Shown here: piece by piece, positions 6,447-14,774 of the stretch | Numbering within the stretch: the stretch's first letter is position 1 | Layout: each line of letters begins with the position of its first letter | Notes under the pieces: generated by a model | Told to the model about the DNA's origin: nothing | The model's database searches: none | The model's input: the letters and a program-made list of their open reading frames with translations, nothing else | Origin: a virus | IMG/VR virus record: IMGVR_UViG_3300027969_000050 | Coordinates: 62,001-126,000 of that record | Direction: 5' to 3' (one strand) | DNA: 64,000 nucleotides | Program-made: the position numbers and the translations under genes

Positions 6447-8259
6447 CCTCATCAGGCTCAAAGGTCCTTTGATTGAACAGCCCCTCGTTCTCAACGTGAG
6501 AACTTGAATCGCCTCCGCACAAAGGACAGTTCCATTGGCGATACTCCGCAGGGGGACAATTGCGACTACGACCGTGATGCATTTTCTCGTTCCAGCCGGA
6601 GGTCTTCTCATCACTGCCGCCATTAATTTTGTGGTACATCGAGTTGGCCCAAGAGCGACCAGCATCGCCACCCCAGAGAAGCCAAGCGGTCTTCCACGGA
6701 GAGTTGCCCTTCCCTCCATCATCGGGACGAGTCTTGTCATGCCGCTCAAAGAAAGAATGCATCCTCTGAATGTGATCGGAAGTAAGAGGCTTGCCATCAG
6801 CAATCGAATGAGCGCGAGTCACAGTTGCCGACTCAAGTCCGTCTCCAGCCTCCCCTTGATTGACTAGCTCAATACCACGCCGAGCATTAGATCGCGCTCC
6901 TGATGGGGCAACATAGGAAGCTCCAAATTTAAATTCATTGGCTGGCCGATAGCCTTTGCCCGACAAAAATTTTTCAATCGCCGTTGCCTCAACGGCAACA
7001 TCGCCTTGATCGCTTTCGATGTTGTGCTTGCGAAAGAACTCCAAAGGCGAATCATTGAGATCATAGCGAGAAGGCCGAAAGGACTCGGGATGTTCATCCG
7101 GGTTCATGCCAGTCATCTGCTTGATCGAATCCGCCATTTCTAAATGATAACCCTTTTCACGTCCGATGAAAATGGTCTTTGATTTGCCATCATCAAAAAT
7201 CCAGATTGGCCAATCGCCCTCCTCCGGAAAGACTTCGCTGTGATCTCCATGCACATCCTCAACGCCTGTCAGATCGACAACTTGAACGCTCAATGGCGGA
7301 ACCTCATCTTTTGCCCCTCGCTGCATACGATCATTCCAGTCCCGAGGCCAAAGGTCCTCATCATTTAGCTCGTCTTCATTCCAAGCCGATCCCGGCTCCT
7401 CAGGAAGGAGTGTGCGATCTGCAATCGGTATGGTCCCGAGGCTCCTTGGCTCGGTTCCCCTTGGCCGGTCATCAAGCGGATAAGCCCCAGCAATTTCGGT
7501 CTCTCGTTCAACAGCGTTGTTTACGTCTGGCACGGTTTGGCTTGGACCCTTGGGTTTCCTTGTTTCAACTCCATTTTGACCAAGAAGCCTTTGAATCGTG
7601 GGATAGCTGACATTAAACTCGCGTCCAATGGCCCTAAGAGACGCCCCACCTTCGTACATCTCTTTCACCTTGGCTATGGCCTCTGGAGTTTGAAGAGCGG
7701 CTGCCTCCGGAGGAATTTGAGGCCTGAGTTCATTTCCCTCATCGGTAAGAACTCTTCTAACGGTCTCCCCGGCAACTCCAAGCTCGCGTCCAATCTCCTT
7801 TACGGATTTTCCGCCCTCGTACATCTCTTGAACTTCCCTAAGCATTCCTCGAATCTTGTCAGCGTGACCTTTGGTGGGCGGTTGAATGCCACCACCAAAT
7901 TTCATACGCTCGTTCCAGCTCGATTGACGACCCGGCATATAAAACCCTTGTTCGACGCCCCAGCCATCATCGTCAAGTTGAAGCCAATCGAACCGCATAA
8001 AAAATTCTCGGTTCTCGATCTCATTGACAAATAACGTCTTGCCAGTCTGATCGGAGTACGCCTTTAGAGCAAGCATGAATTCGGAACCCAATCCGGATCC
8101 CTTTTCTAAGGCGTGAAGATTGTCAAGATGAACGCTATCCGAATCCTCACGAAGCGCGAACTCGATGTTGCCACTGCGCGTCTCCAATTGAAGCCCCGAA
8201 AATTCGCTGTTAGAAACAACGCCTCCCAATTGCTGGGCTATGAAATCTTGAACCTGCAT
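6421..8259 (-). CDS. Modular protein: GNAT-like, two HTH repeats, G-x4-YH module, 612 aa
   Basis: Start ATG 8259; the frame is open to 8382. Residues about 25-110 resemble a GNAT acetyltransferase (GSGLGSEFMLALKAYSD). Residues 138-175 and 193-231 are two helix-turn-helix repeats (EMYEGG..IGRELGV..TVRRVL and EMYEGG..IGREFNV..TIQRLL). Residues 325-445 hold one copy of the module repeated in the 2157-aa protein (IFIGREKGYHLEM), ending at FKFGAS (443-448). Residues 452-548 carry a phage C-terminal domain with WLLWGGDAGRSWAN. SSWN/SAWN/RDWN/SGWN phrases recur at 113, 291, 307 and 554. It may be a virion or DNA-associated adaptor; no function is proven. Confidence 0.7.
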   Translation of the reverse strand: MQVQDFIAQQLGGVVSNSEFSGLQLETRSGNIEFALREDSDSVHLDNLHALEKGSGLGSEFMLALKAYSDQTGKTLFVNEIENREFFMRFDWLQLDDDGWGVEQGFYMPGRQSSWNERMKFGGGIQPPTKGHADKIRGMLREVQEMYEGGKSVKEIGRELGVAGETVRRVLTDEGNELRPQIPPEAAALQTPEAIAKVKEMYEGGASLRAIGREFNVSYPTIQRLLGQNGVETRKPKGPSQTVPDVNNAVERETEIAGAYPLDDRPRGTEPRSLGTIPIADRTLLPEEPGSAWNEDELNDEDLWPRDWNDRMQRGAKDEVPPLSVQVVDLTGVEDVHGDHSEVFPEEGDWPIWIFDDGKSKTIFIGREKGYHLEMADSIKQMTGMNPDEHPESFRPSRYDLNDSPLEFFRKHNIESDQGDVAVEATAIEKFLSGKGYRPANEFKFGASYVAPSGARSNARRGIELVNQGEAGDGLESATVTRAHSIADGKPLTSDHIQRMHSFFERHDKTRPDDGGKGNSPWKTAWLLWGGDAGRSWANSMYHKINGGSDEKTSGWNEKMHHGRSRNCPPAEYRQWNCPLCGGDSSSHVENEGLFNQRTFEPDEASPVEDPS

Positions 8260-8333
8260 ATTATTTAACCCCCAGCAAGGGGACCCAACTAAGCAAAAGA
8301 CGGGACTCCTAAAGGGGACCCAAAGGGACCCGC

Positions 8334-8645
8334 TTACATCAAGCCGAGAGTACGACCCGCCGAGAGCCAACCGTGTTCGCACACGCCATCAGCTTCAACG
8401 TAACATCCTTCAGGACAATCCGTCAAGCCCATCGTGTCTTCCAACTCATGAGGAGCATATCCGTATTCAATATCTGATTGAAGTTCCGCCGCCGCATTTG
8501 GAGAAGGTTTCTCGCCTTGGCCGGTGGTGGGCTTAGAACCGGGAGGGCTAGGAATGTGATCGGGATGAACCCAACCGGGCTGCTCACCCTGTTGAGCGAT
8601 CTTCATTTCAGCCAGCATATCTTTAGATGTCGTAAGTTTCTTCAT
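8334..8645 (-). CDS. Hypothetical protein with CPEGC..CEHGW tail, 103 aa
   Basis: Lys-rich start (MKKLTTSKDMLAEMK), Pro-rich middle, then CPEGCYVEADGVCEHGW near the C-terminus, a Cys/His cluster that could bind zinc. This tail type occurs in other phage proteins from memory. Starts at 8651 or 8645 are both possible; no strong Shine-Dalgarno. Unknown function. Confidence 0.6.
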   Translation of the reverse strand: MKKLTTSKDMLAEMKIAQQGEQPGWVHPDHIPSPPGSKPTTGQGEKPSPNAAAELQSDIEYGYAPHELEDTMGLTDCPEGCYVEADGVCEHGWLSAGRTLGLM

Positions 8646-8974
8646 AAACATTACCGTGAGGAGCAACACATATATAATGGCAAACGGGTTAGCAAAATAT
8701 TCAATTTAGATCAGCGCGTTAGAGAATGGGGTATCACCGATCATACAGGGGGTACCCTAGAATCACTATCCTCGGACTTCACGGGGGGTCGCCCTATGAC
8801 AGGTTCCCTCTCTGGGGCTATTGCTGGAGACTGTGGGGGCTATGGGTGGGCGAGATAGGTGAGCATCAGGGGAGAGATAGACAGGGCGTTAGGCGCTGTT
8901 TATGGGCGTCATAGGTTTGCTTGTGCTGTTTGATACAAGCCCTCTCTCAATCATAATACGTCAGACATAGTTCC
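8646..8974. other. Gene-poor divergent intergenic region
   Basis: Separates the leftward 103-aa gene from the rightward cassette. It holds G-rich stretches with repeated GGGGCTAT/GGGGGCTATGGG words around 8815-8850. Short open frames here have poor composition and no ribosome binding site, so I call none. Promoters of the rightward cassette follow at 8975 and 9056. Confidence 0.4.
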
Positions 8975-8995
8975 GTCCGATGAGTGTGATAGGGA
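8975..8995 (+). promoter_or_regulatory. GTCCGA-N8 promoter, diverged copy
   Basis: GTCCGAT (8975-8981), exactly eight bases, then TAGGGA (8990-8995), preceded by TTCC as in the other copies. It lies 81 bases upstream of a second copy and may be a tandem or weakened promoter for the 103-aa gene at 9109. Confidence 0.45.
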
Positions 8996-9055
8996 AATAA
9001 CCCAATGATTACGCATACTTCGCACTAGGGGAAACAGAACACTTACCTTCCTTCC

Positions 9056-9076
9056 GTCCGAACAGTTTGGTAGAGT
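9056..9076 (+). promoter_or_regulatory. GTCCGA-N8 promoter
   Basis: GTCCGAA (9056-9062), eight bases, TAGAGT (9071-9076), preceded by TTCC. The predicted transcript start is about 25 bases before ATG 9109. Confidence 0.6.
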
Positions 9077-9108
9077 GGTCACAGTCAATCTCAAACAGGA
9101 GAACCCCA

Positions 9109-9420
9109 ATGATGAAGATCAATCGCCGCAACGTAAGACTCGCAGACACACTCTCACCCAAGAGAGGCAAGACAGAGGACTACGATCCCCTAGTCATCAT
9201 CGAGCTATGGCGAGCAGACGGCAAGGCCAGAGTCAAAGACGCCTCCCTCGTCAGCAAAGATGAAGGCTGGGCAAAGAACCACGTCGCAGACCGAGACGGC
9301 AGCCACATCGTCACCCTAGACGAGCTTAACCGCAACTACCGGATCACCTGCGAAGCAGGACGCCCCTGCTGGATCGAATACCTCCACATCAAGTACGGCG
9401 GCACCTACTCAGAGCAGTAG
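9109..9420 (+). CDS. Hypothetical protein, 103 aa
   Basis: Begins ATGATG with AGGAGA six bases upstream; an in-frame TTG at 9067 lies inside the promoter and is not used. Charged soluble protein ending WIEYLHIKYGGTYSEQ. It has strongly C-ending codons, like the rest of this cassette. No recognised family. Confidence 0.6.
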   Translation: MMKINRRNVRLADTLSPKRGKTEDYDPLVIIELWRADGKARVKDASLVSKDEGWAKNHVADRDGSHIVTLDELNRNYRITCEAGRPCWIEYLHIKYGGTYSEQ

Positions 9421-9516
9421 GGAGCCGACCAGCCCCTACACACGCGCACGAGAGAGGTTGTTTCGTTGAGGGGCAGAGGGGATTCGACCCAACAGTTATG
9501 GGGATCTGTCCCTTCT

Positions 9517-9537
9517 GTCCGACGCTGTTGCTAAGAT
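9517..9537 (+). promoter_or_regulatory. GTCCGAC-N8 promoter
   Basis: GTCCGAC (9517-9523), GCTGTTGC spacer, TAAGAT (9532-9537), followed by the shared leader word GGATACATCAACC. The start of the next gene is at 9566. Confidence 0.65.
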
Positions 9538-9565
9538 GGATACATCAACCCATTAGGAGATCATT

Positions 9566-9772
9566 ATGACCATCACCAACTTCGCACTCATAGCACTCAA
9601 CGACGCAGAGATCGAGATCATTCTCGACGCTCTCGTCCCCAAGAGCGAGCAGGAGGACGTCGCGGCTGCTCAGGCCGCTGCCGATCTGCGGCTGGCTCTG
9701 TTCGTTCGTCAGCAGGATCGTCGTCGTAAGTCACGGCTGGCAGCAGAGGCAGCGCTAGAGGGGAGCCGATAA
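9566..9772 (+). CDS. Hypothetical Ala-rich helical protein, 68 aa
   Basis: Short leader with AGGAGATC before ATG. The protein is helical with Ala/Glu/Arg-rich heptads (QEDVAAAQAAADLRLAL) and a basic QQDRRRKSR segment; it may be a DNA- or protein-binding helix. Its stop overlaps the next ATG (TAATG). Confidence 0.55.
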   Translation: MTITNFALIALNDAEIEIILDALVPKSEQEDVAAAQAAADLRLALFVRQQDRRRKSRLAAEAALEGSR

Positions 9773-10023
9773 TGCTCTCTCGATCAGACGCAGCGAAGCT
9801 GTCAAGCGCCCTGACCAAGGCTCACCTGTCCAAGGACTCAGATGCCTCTGACGCAATCCGTACTGCCTTCGAAGCAGGAGTGACCTCAGCTATCTTTGAG
9901 ATCTCAATGCTCGTGAACGAGTTGAGTGGCGGGCGAGTGGACGGCGTAGCCTTTCATCAGACCGCTCTGCTCACCGAGAGTCACTTCGCAGACCTCGAAG
10001 CTCAGATCATCAGGAGCCTCTAG
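9772..10023 (+). CDS. Hypothetical protein, 83 aa
   Basis: Coupled to the preceding gene by TAATG. Helical, mildly acidic, without recognisable motifs. It is the last gene before the next promoter at 10141. Confidence 0.55.
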   Translation: MLSRSDAAKLSSALTKAHLSKDSDASDAIRTAFEAGVTSAIFEISMLVNELSGGRVDGVAFHQTALLTESHFADLEAQIIRSL

Positions 10024-10140
10024 GAGAGAAGGGGAGCGACACAGCGGGCGAATGACACGGAGACCGCTGCCTGTCGCTGCCTCTCTCAGACCTAGCTCCC
10101 ATCGCAAAAAACGCGGGGCAGCGTCACCGTGACCGGCTCC

Positions 10141-10161
10141 GTCCGACGGGTTTGATAGAAT
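10141..10161 (+). promoter_or_regulatory. GTCCGAC-N8 promoter
   Basis: GTCCGAC (10141-10147), GGGTTTGA, TAGAAT (10156-10161), then GGATACATTCCACC, a variant of the shared leader. Confidence 0.65.
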
Positions 10162-10192
10162 GGATACATTCCACCACTCAGGGAGACACCGA

Positions 10193-10456
10193 ATGACCAT
10201 CATCGAGACCCAGACAGACCACACTTGGAAGCAGACCAAAGAGGGCTACGGCATACGCCACACTCTCGTCGGCACCTCGTACTCAATCCTTGCCAGCGGC
10301 GAGGTGATCGTTGATAGTTACGGCGCTCACGGACGGGCGCGGCTTAGTGGCAAGAGGTCATACACAATCTACGACGGGGAGCGCAGTTTCCGCTACTGCG
10401 ACCTGCTCAAAGACGCCAAGCAGGTCTGCGAACGTCGCTCAGAAGGGAGCCGATAA
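10193..10456 (+). CDS. Hypothetical protein, 87 aa
   Basis: ATG 10193 with GGGAG ten bases upstream; the longer frame from 10160 lies inside the promoter. Beta-rich (TSYSILASGEVIVDSYGAHG) with a Cys near the C-terminus. Stop overlaps the next start (TAATG). No family recognised. Confidence 0.6.
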   Translation: MTIIETQTDHTWKQTKEGYGIRHTLVGTSYSILASGEVIVDSYGAHGRARLSGKRSYTIYDGERSFRYCDLLKDAKQVCERRSEGSR

Positions 10457-11232
10457 TGACCATCACTCTCGCCGTACAGACCGACACCGCACTCGCAGCC
10501 CTCTGGACTCAGATCTACGCTCTGCGGGGCGAGGTCGCTCAGGCCGTAGCATCGCTTGGCGATCAGACCAAGACCGAGGGCGACTACCTCTACAAGCGCG
10601 GCTACAAAGTCTTTCAGGGCGACGCTCGTGGCTGGACTCAGATCTTGACTCACGCGGCATCGCTGGCCTACTGCCCTGTCGGCGCAACCAACGTCTTTCG
10701 CACCGGCGCTGAGAGTCGAGACAAGTACGGTAAGATGGGCGAGGGCGAGAAGGATCGTCTGCTGAACACTCTCTCCAAGTACGAGACCCTTCGGGACAAG
10801 ATGGCCGAGATCGAAGTCGAGACCGACCCGCTCCAAGCAATCTACGAGCAGCATCGCTGGAGCCGGTTCTTTCTCGTGACAAGTTCTCAGGGTCACGTTC
10901 ACTCGTCAATGAGTTGCTCGACCTGCTTCCCTACGACTGAGTACGGCTGGCTCCCGAACCTCTCAGGACTGACCGAGGCCGACGCTGTGGCGCAAGAGGG
11001 TTCGATCCTCTGCTCCGTCTGCTTCCCTTCCGCTCCGACCGAGTGGACGACGGGGATCTCCAAGGCTCAGGCCGAGAAGGAAGCGGCGAAGTGTTCCGGC
11101 TCCGGCAGCCGAGTGGACGCCAGCGGCGAGTCGCTCAACCCCTACCGCAATAACTATGGCTCCTGCCCTGACTGTAAGGCGCAGCCCGCCATCACCAGCA
11201 CCGGCAAACTCCGCGCTCACAAGCCCGCCTGA
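10456..11232 (+). CDS. Conserved phage zinc-binding protein, 258 aa
   Basis: The C-terminal half carries HVHSSMSCSTCFPTTEYGWLP, then ILCSVCFPSAPTEWTTG and finally GSCPDC: three Cys pairs with a His pair, suggesting structural zinc. I recall similar proteins in many actinobacterial phages, all uncharacterised. The N-terminal half is helical. It is co-transcribed with the 87-aa gene from the 10141 promoter. Confidence 0.65.
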   Translation: MTITLAVQTDTALAALWTQIYALRGEVAQAVASLGDQTKTEGDYLYKRGYKVFQGDARGWTQILTHAASLAYCPVGATNVFRTGAESRDKYGKMGEGEKDRLLNTLSKYETLRDKMAEIEVETDPLQAIYEQHRWSRFFLVTSSQGHVHSSMSCSTCFPTTEYGWLPNLSGLTEADAVAQEGSILCSVCFPSAPTEWTTGISKAQAEKEAAKCSGSGSRVDASGESLNPYRNNYGSCPDCKAQPAITSTGKLRAHKPA

Positions 11233-11240
11233 GCGGTTCC

Positions 11241-11261
11241 GTCCGACGACTTTGGTAGAAT
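11241..11261 (+). promoter_or_regulatory. GTCCGAC-N8 promoter
   Basis: TTCC-GTCCGAC (11241-11247), GACTTTGG, TAGAAT (11256-11261), then AGATACATCAACC. It drives the MoxR-type ATPase gene at 11302. Confidence 0.7.
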
Positions 11262-11301
11262 AGATACATCAACCAACCACACCACAGGAGATACGATCAT
11301 T

Positions 11302-12426
11302 ATGGCTTCATCACCGATTCCCAAGGCAGACCAATGGCTCGATCAGAGCATCAAGAACCACGCCGCAGGTAAGCGTGGGATCAACGCTCTGCTCGTCGGC
11401 CTACACGGCACCGGCAAGACGACGTATGTAATGGAGAGGGCAGCAGCCAAGGGTCTGAAAGTCGCCCTGTTCACCTGCTCGATCCTCGACCCGTACACCG
11501 ACTTCGTTGGCGTCCCGTTCCAAGTGATTACCAACGAGGGAACGCCGAGCGAATCGCGCTACCTAGAGAAGGTGCGCCCCAAGGCAGTGGACGAGTGCGA
11601 TCTCATATTCTTCGACGAGATCAACCGCGCCGCTCCGGTCGTCCTGAACGCAATGCTGGAGATCATTCAGTTCGGCACGATCAACGGCGAGAAGCTCCCG
11701 AAGCTGATCGGCTGCTGGGCAGCGATGAACCCGCCTGACGCGGGCTACGACGTGAACCCTCTCGACCCTGCTCTCGTGGATCGCTTCGACACTTTCTACG
11801 AGGTCAAGGCCAAGCCGTCCGTGAAGTTTATGAGCGCGTCAATGCGCCCAGAGATCGCTAAGGCTCTCGTCAAGTGGTGGGAGGGTATGGATCGCTCCAA
11901 GCGAGACAACACCGACTACATCAGCCCTCGCCGTCTGGAAAAGATCGGCATCTACTACGACACCTTCGGCACGTTTGAGGAAGCCCTACCGGCCTCTATG
12001 ACGGTCGAGCGGTCGAAGCTGGCTGACCTGCTCCGTGACGCTGAGAACCAAGGCAAGGGCGTCGCCGCAGCAGCCTCGCAAGGCGGCATCGGTGGGGCGG
12101 CCAACGCCACCCTGACCTACAACCGCGATTGGATCCGCGAGTACCCGTCGGCCACTGTTGCCGTCCTCTCGTCGGCACCGGACGATCTGACCACTCACAA
12201 CGCGGTCGTGGCTTGCTTCGACAAGACCAGCGGGGCGAACCTCGTCAAGGACGACGGCGAGGTACTCAACGCCATCAAGCCGTCGGTGCTGGAGGCCTTC
12301 GTCGCCGGACTGACGCCAGCCAAGGCCAAGACTCTGGCCGAGAACGTCGCTGTGCTGCCGCAGGCAGACCGTGACCGGCTCGCCAGCCTCGTCTCTGTGG
12401 TGGAGGCAGATGCCCAGAAGCGCTAG
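11302..12426 (+). CDS. MoxR-type AAA+ ATPase, 374 aa
   Basis: Walker A is GLHGTGKT (residues 33-40), Walker B LIFFDEIN (101-108), and a sensor region has AAMNPPDAGYDVNPLDPALVDRFD. This is the layout of MoxR/RavA-like AAA+ chaperone ATPases, which usually pair with a VWA-domain protein; one is the next gene. The C-terminal 120 residues are Ala-rich and helical. Likely role is ATP-driven remodelling of a target protein or complex with the VWA partner; the target is unknown. Confidence 0.8.
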   Translation: MASSPIPKADQWLDQSIKNHAAGKRGINALLVGLHGTGKTTYVMERAAAKGLKVALFTCSILDPYTDFVGVPFQVITNEGTPSESRYLEKVRPKAVDECDLIFFDEINRAAPVVLNAMLEIIQFGTINGEKLPKLIGCWAAMNPPDAGYDVNPLDPALVDRFDTFYEVKAKPSVKFMSASMRPEIAKALVKWWEGMDRSKRDNTDYISPRRLEKIGIYYDTFGTFEEALPASMTVERSKLADLLRDAENQGKGVAAAASQGGIGGAANATLTYNRDWIREYPSATVAVLSSAPDDLTTHNAVVACFDKTSGANLVKDDGEVLNAIKPSVLEAFVAGLTPAKAKTLAENVAVLPQADRDRLASLVSVVEADAQKR

Positions 12427-12440
12427 GGCAGCGGACAGGG

Positions 12441-12460
12441 CGGGGGGCTTCGGCTCCCCG
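12441..12460 (+). terminator. GC-rich hairpin with UUCG loop
   Basis: GGGGGC-TTCG-GCTCCCC forms a short stable stem closed by a UUCG tetraloop just after the ATPase stop codon. There is no T tract, so termination is likely partial, or the hairpin protects the 3' end. The promoter of the next gene starts 12 bases later. Confidence 0.45.
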
Positions 12461-12471
12461 TCCGGCGTTCC

Positions 12472-12492
12472 GTCCGACACCTCTGGTAGAAT
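12472..12492 (+). promoter_or_regulatory. GTCCGAC-N8 promoter
   Basis: TTCC-GTCCGAC (12472-12478), ACCTCTGG, TAGAAT (12487-12492), then GGATACATCAACC. It drives the VWA gene. Confidence 0.7.
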
Positions 12493-12525
12493 GGATACAT
12501 CAACCGCAAGACTTTGGAGATTCTT

Positions 12526-13872
12526 ATGACCACCACCATCACACCTGACCAGCACTACCGCGAAGCGATCAAGTGGATTGACACCGAGGCCTACGCCTAC
12601 TTCGTCACTTCGATCCTGAACCTTGGCAAGCCCAACTGGAACAGCGCGATCCCCACAGCCTGCGTAGGCGTCCCTCAGGACGGCCAGCAGGGTCACGGCA
12701 GCACCAGCGGCTTTGAGTACCACTTTAACCCTCAGTTCGCTCTCAAGCTCCCAGCGTCCCAGCTTGCCTTCGTCGCAGCCCACGAGACGCTCCACATCGT
12801 CCTGAACCACCTCGCCCTGTCGGACAAGTACCCCGACCACTCGCTCTTTAACATCGCCGCCGACTGTGTTATCAACGACTACCTCGCCCAGCAGGGCTTC
12901 GACGTGCCTGAGTGGGTTATGACCGGCGAGAAGCAGGTCGGTTGGAACGCAGCGGATAGCACCGTCAGCGCCGTGTACGCGGCTCTCCAGCACCGTGAGC
13001 GCACCGAAGGCGGCTCTCCAGAAGCGGGAGAGGCCGGAGACACCTCAGGCGGCAGCGCAGGAGACGGCAGCCTCGTGGACACCCACGAGTGGATCCACGA
13101 CGCTACGGCGGAGCAGAAGGCCGCCGCCGAGAAGGCGTCCGGCGATCAGAAGGACGCTGGCAACCTGCCGCAGGAGGTCGAGGATCAGAAGGGCGACGCT
13201 CAAACCGGCAACGGTCACGGCATCAGCGGAGGGGGCGAGGGGCGCGAGTTCTTTAAGGACGGCTCCGTGACGCTCCGCTGGGAGGCTCTGATCCGCCGCA
13301 TCAACCCAGACGCCTACAAGCGTCACGCTCCGGCTCCAAGTTGGCTGCGCCAGCCGCCACGCCTGATCGGGAGCAACTGCCGCCTGCCTGAGTACCCAGA
13401 CGTGAACCGAGACCAGTCCGGCTTCGCAGAGCAGCCCGCTCTCGTCCTCGCTCTGGACACCAGCGGCTCGATCCAAGACGAGGACGCCCGCCGCTTTATC
13501 AACCTCGCTCGCTCGATCCCCCAGAGCAAGGTCAAGCTGTTCCCCATCACGTTCACAACCAAGACGATGGATCTCGATCTCGACAACCCGTACTACGAGG
13601 GAGGCGGCACCGACTTCGGTTGTATCGAGGCCTACATTCAGGCCAGCGTCGTGAGCCAGCTAGGCCACTACCCCAAGGCCGTCGTCGTCATTACAGACGG
13701 GCAGGCTGGCTGGCATCGTGGCCAGCACGTCGAGCCGTCAAACCGCAAGTCGTGGACGTGGCTCTGGACTCACAAGGGTACCTTTAACCGCTACGCCCAC
13801 AACTCCGGCTACGCCGAGGGCGAGACCTGTAACTTCGGAACCGCTGAGGCTCTCAGCGACTACACCAACTAG
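12526..13872 (+). CDS. HExxH metallopeptidase-like and VWA-domain protein, 448 aa
   Basis: ATG 12526 with GGAGA upstream; an in-frame TTG at 12514 is unlikely. Residues 86-90 are HETLH in an AAHETLHIVLNH helix, a zinc-peptidase-like motif as in the DUF2201 N-terminal domain. Residues from about 305 form a VWA domain with MIDAS motif DTSGS, a Thr in GGGTDF and VVVITDGQ. A Gly/Glu/Ala-rich linker (residues 165-240) joins them. It is the expected partner of the MoxR-type ATPase upstream; together they form a MoxR-VWA pair of unknown target. Confidence 0.8.
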   Translation: MTTTITPDQHYREAIKWIDTEAYAYFVTSILNLGKPNWNSAIPTACVGVPQDGQQGHGSTSGFEYHFNPQFALKLPASQLAFVAAHETLHIVLNHLALSDKYPDHSLFNIAADCVINDYLAQQGFDVPEWVMTGEKQVGWNAADSTVSAVYAALQHRERTEGGSPEAGEAGDTSGGSAGDGSLVDTHEWIHDATAEQKAAAEKASGDQKDAGNLPQEVEDQKGDAQTGNGHGISGGGEGREFFKDGSVTLRWEALIRRINPDAYKRHAPAPSWLRQPPRLIGSNCRLPEYPDVNRDQSGFAEQPALVLALDTSGSIQDEDARRFINLARSIPQSKVKLFPITFTTKTMDLDLDNPYYEGGGTDFGCIEAYIQASVVSQLGHYPKAVVVITDGQAGWHRGQHVEPSNRKSWTWLWTHKGTFNRYAHNSGYAEGETCNFGTAEALSDYTN

Positions 13873-13884
13873 GAGGGCTGGACA

Positions 13885-14715
13885 ATGGCTAACGAGATCT
13901 GGACAGACGTATCAGCAGTACCTACGAGCAGTGGCAACATCGTGACCGGAGGCAGCTACCACAACGCCGAGTGGCACCTAGAGGGAACGGATCTGAATCT
14001 GATCCAAGAGTCACCTCACCCTCAGACGGGAGAGGCTAGGGGCTTTACCCTCAGCACGATGGGCTGCTACCGCTCGTCAAAGCTGGAGGCCACCAGCGTC
14101 TCCGATGCGATGCTGGAGGTCGAAGCGATCTGCCAAACCGGCTGGCTTCGCCCTAGCCACCTTCACAGCCTGACGAGCCTCCGAGGCTGGGACAAGGAAG
14201 CTAACCAGTGGATCGAAGTTGAGGACGCGATGCTTCCAGTCAAGATCGGCAAGAAATGGCACTTTGTTATCTCGTCGGACGAGATCGGAGTGGGCGTCGG
14301 TCGGCCTGAGGTCGTGAACGTCTCGCAAGTTGTTCTGGGACGCCAGCGAGAAAAAAATTATTCTGGCTGCGGTCGCCACTGCGAGGACAGGCTGACTGAC
14401 CTAAAGCGGATCACGGACGCGCTGCCTGATTACAGCTACGAGGACAGGATTGGCGAAATGGTGGCAGCCGTCCAAACCGGAGGCTCAAAGACCACGCGCC
14501 ATCGCAACCACCCCGCCGCTGTCTGCTCAGTCTGCGCCGACGCTGCTGGCCTGCTGGCGCTGAGGAAGGCCTGCGAGTGTGACGATCACAAGTGGCAGGA
14601 CAAGTACGGCTACCCCAACAACGTCTGCGAGTCCTGCGACGGCCTGACGCCTTGGAGGGCATACACCGAAGCCAGCCCGCACCATCAGCCAAGGCCAGAG
14701 CGCGTCAAGGTCTGA
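13885..14715 (+). CDS. Zinc-ribbon protein with KKWHFV domain, 276 aa
   Basis: GGAGGG precedes ATG 13885, twelve bases after the VWA gene, so it shares that transcript. The region PVKIGKKWHFV..CGRHC..LTDLKRI..VCSVCADAAGLL is paralogous to domains in the 205-aa (16941) and 106-aa (17719) proteins. Further Cys pairs occur near the C-terminus (CECDD, CESC). A run of A/T-ending codons around 14345-14358 stands out against the C/G-ending background. Function unknown. Confidence 0.65.
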   Translation: MANEIWTDVSAVPTSSGNIVTGGSYHNAEWHLEGTDLNLIQESPHPQTGEARGFTLSTMGCYRSSKLEATSVSDAMLEVEAICQTGWLRPSHLHSLTSLRGWDKEANQWIEVEDAMLPVKIGKKWHFVISSDEIGVGVGRPEVVNVSQVVLGRQREKNYSGCGRHCEDRLTDLKRITDALPDYSYEDRIGEMVAAVQTGGSKTTRHRNHPAAVCSVCADAAGLLALRKACECDDHKWQDKYGYPNNVCESCDGLTPWRAYTEASPHHQPRPERVKV

Positions 14716-14719
14716 GTCC

Positions 14720-14740
14720 GTCCGACAGTGTTGCTATAAT
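14720..14740 (+). promoter_or_regulatory. GTCCGAC-N8 promoter with consensus -10
   Basis: GTCCGAC (14720-14726), AGTGTTGC, TATAAT (14735-14740). It has the best -10 of the set and drives the Ku-like gene. Confidence 0.7.
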
Positions 14741-14774
14741 ACCCATTACAACCCAACCACAGGAGTCAATCATT

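Noticed and set aside
8726-8914. 62-codon rightward frame
   Set aside because: Gly/Trp/Arg-rich, no ribosome site, lies before the first promoter of the cassette.
10393-10909. Leftward frames of 169 and 148 codons
   Set aside because: Antisense to the 258-aa conserved gene, Arg/Ser-rich composition, no ribosome site.
11986-12993. 335-codon leftward open frame
   Set aside because: Antisense to the MoxR and VWA genes; Val/Leu/Arg/Gly-rich composition typical of a shadow frame in C-ending codon DNA.
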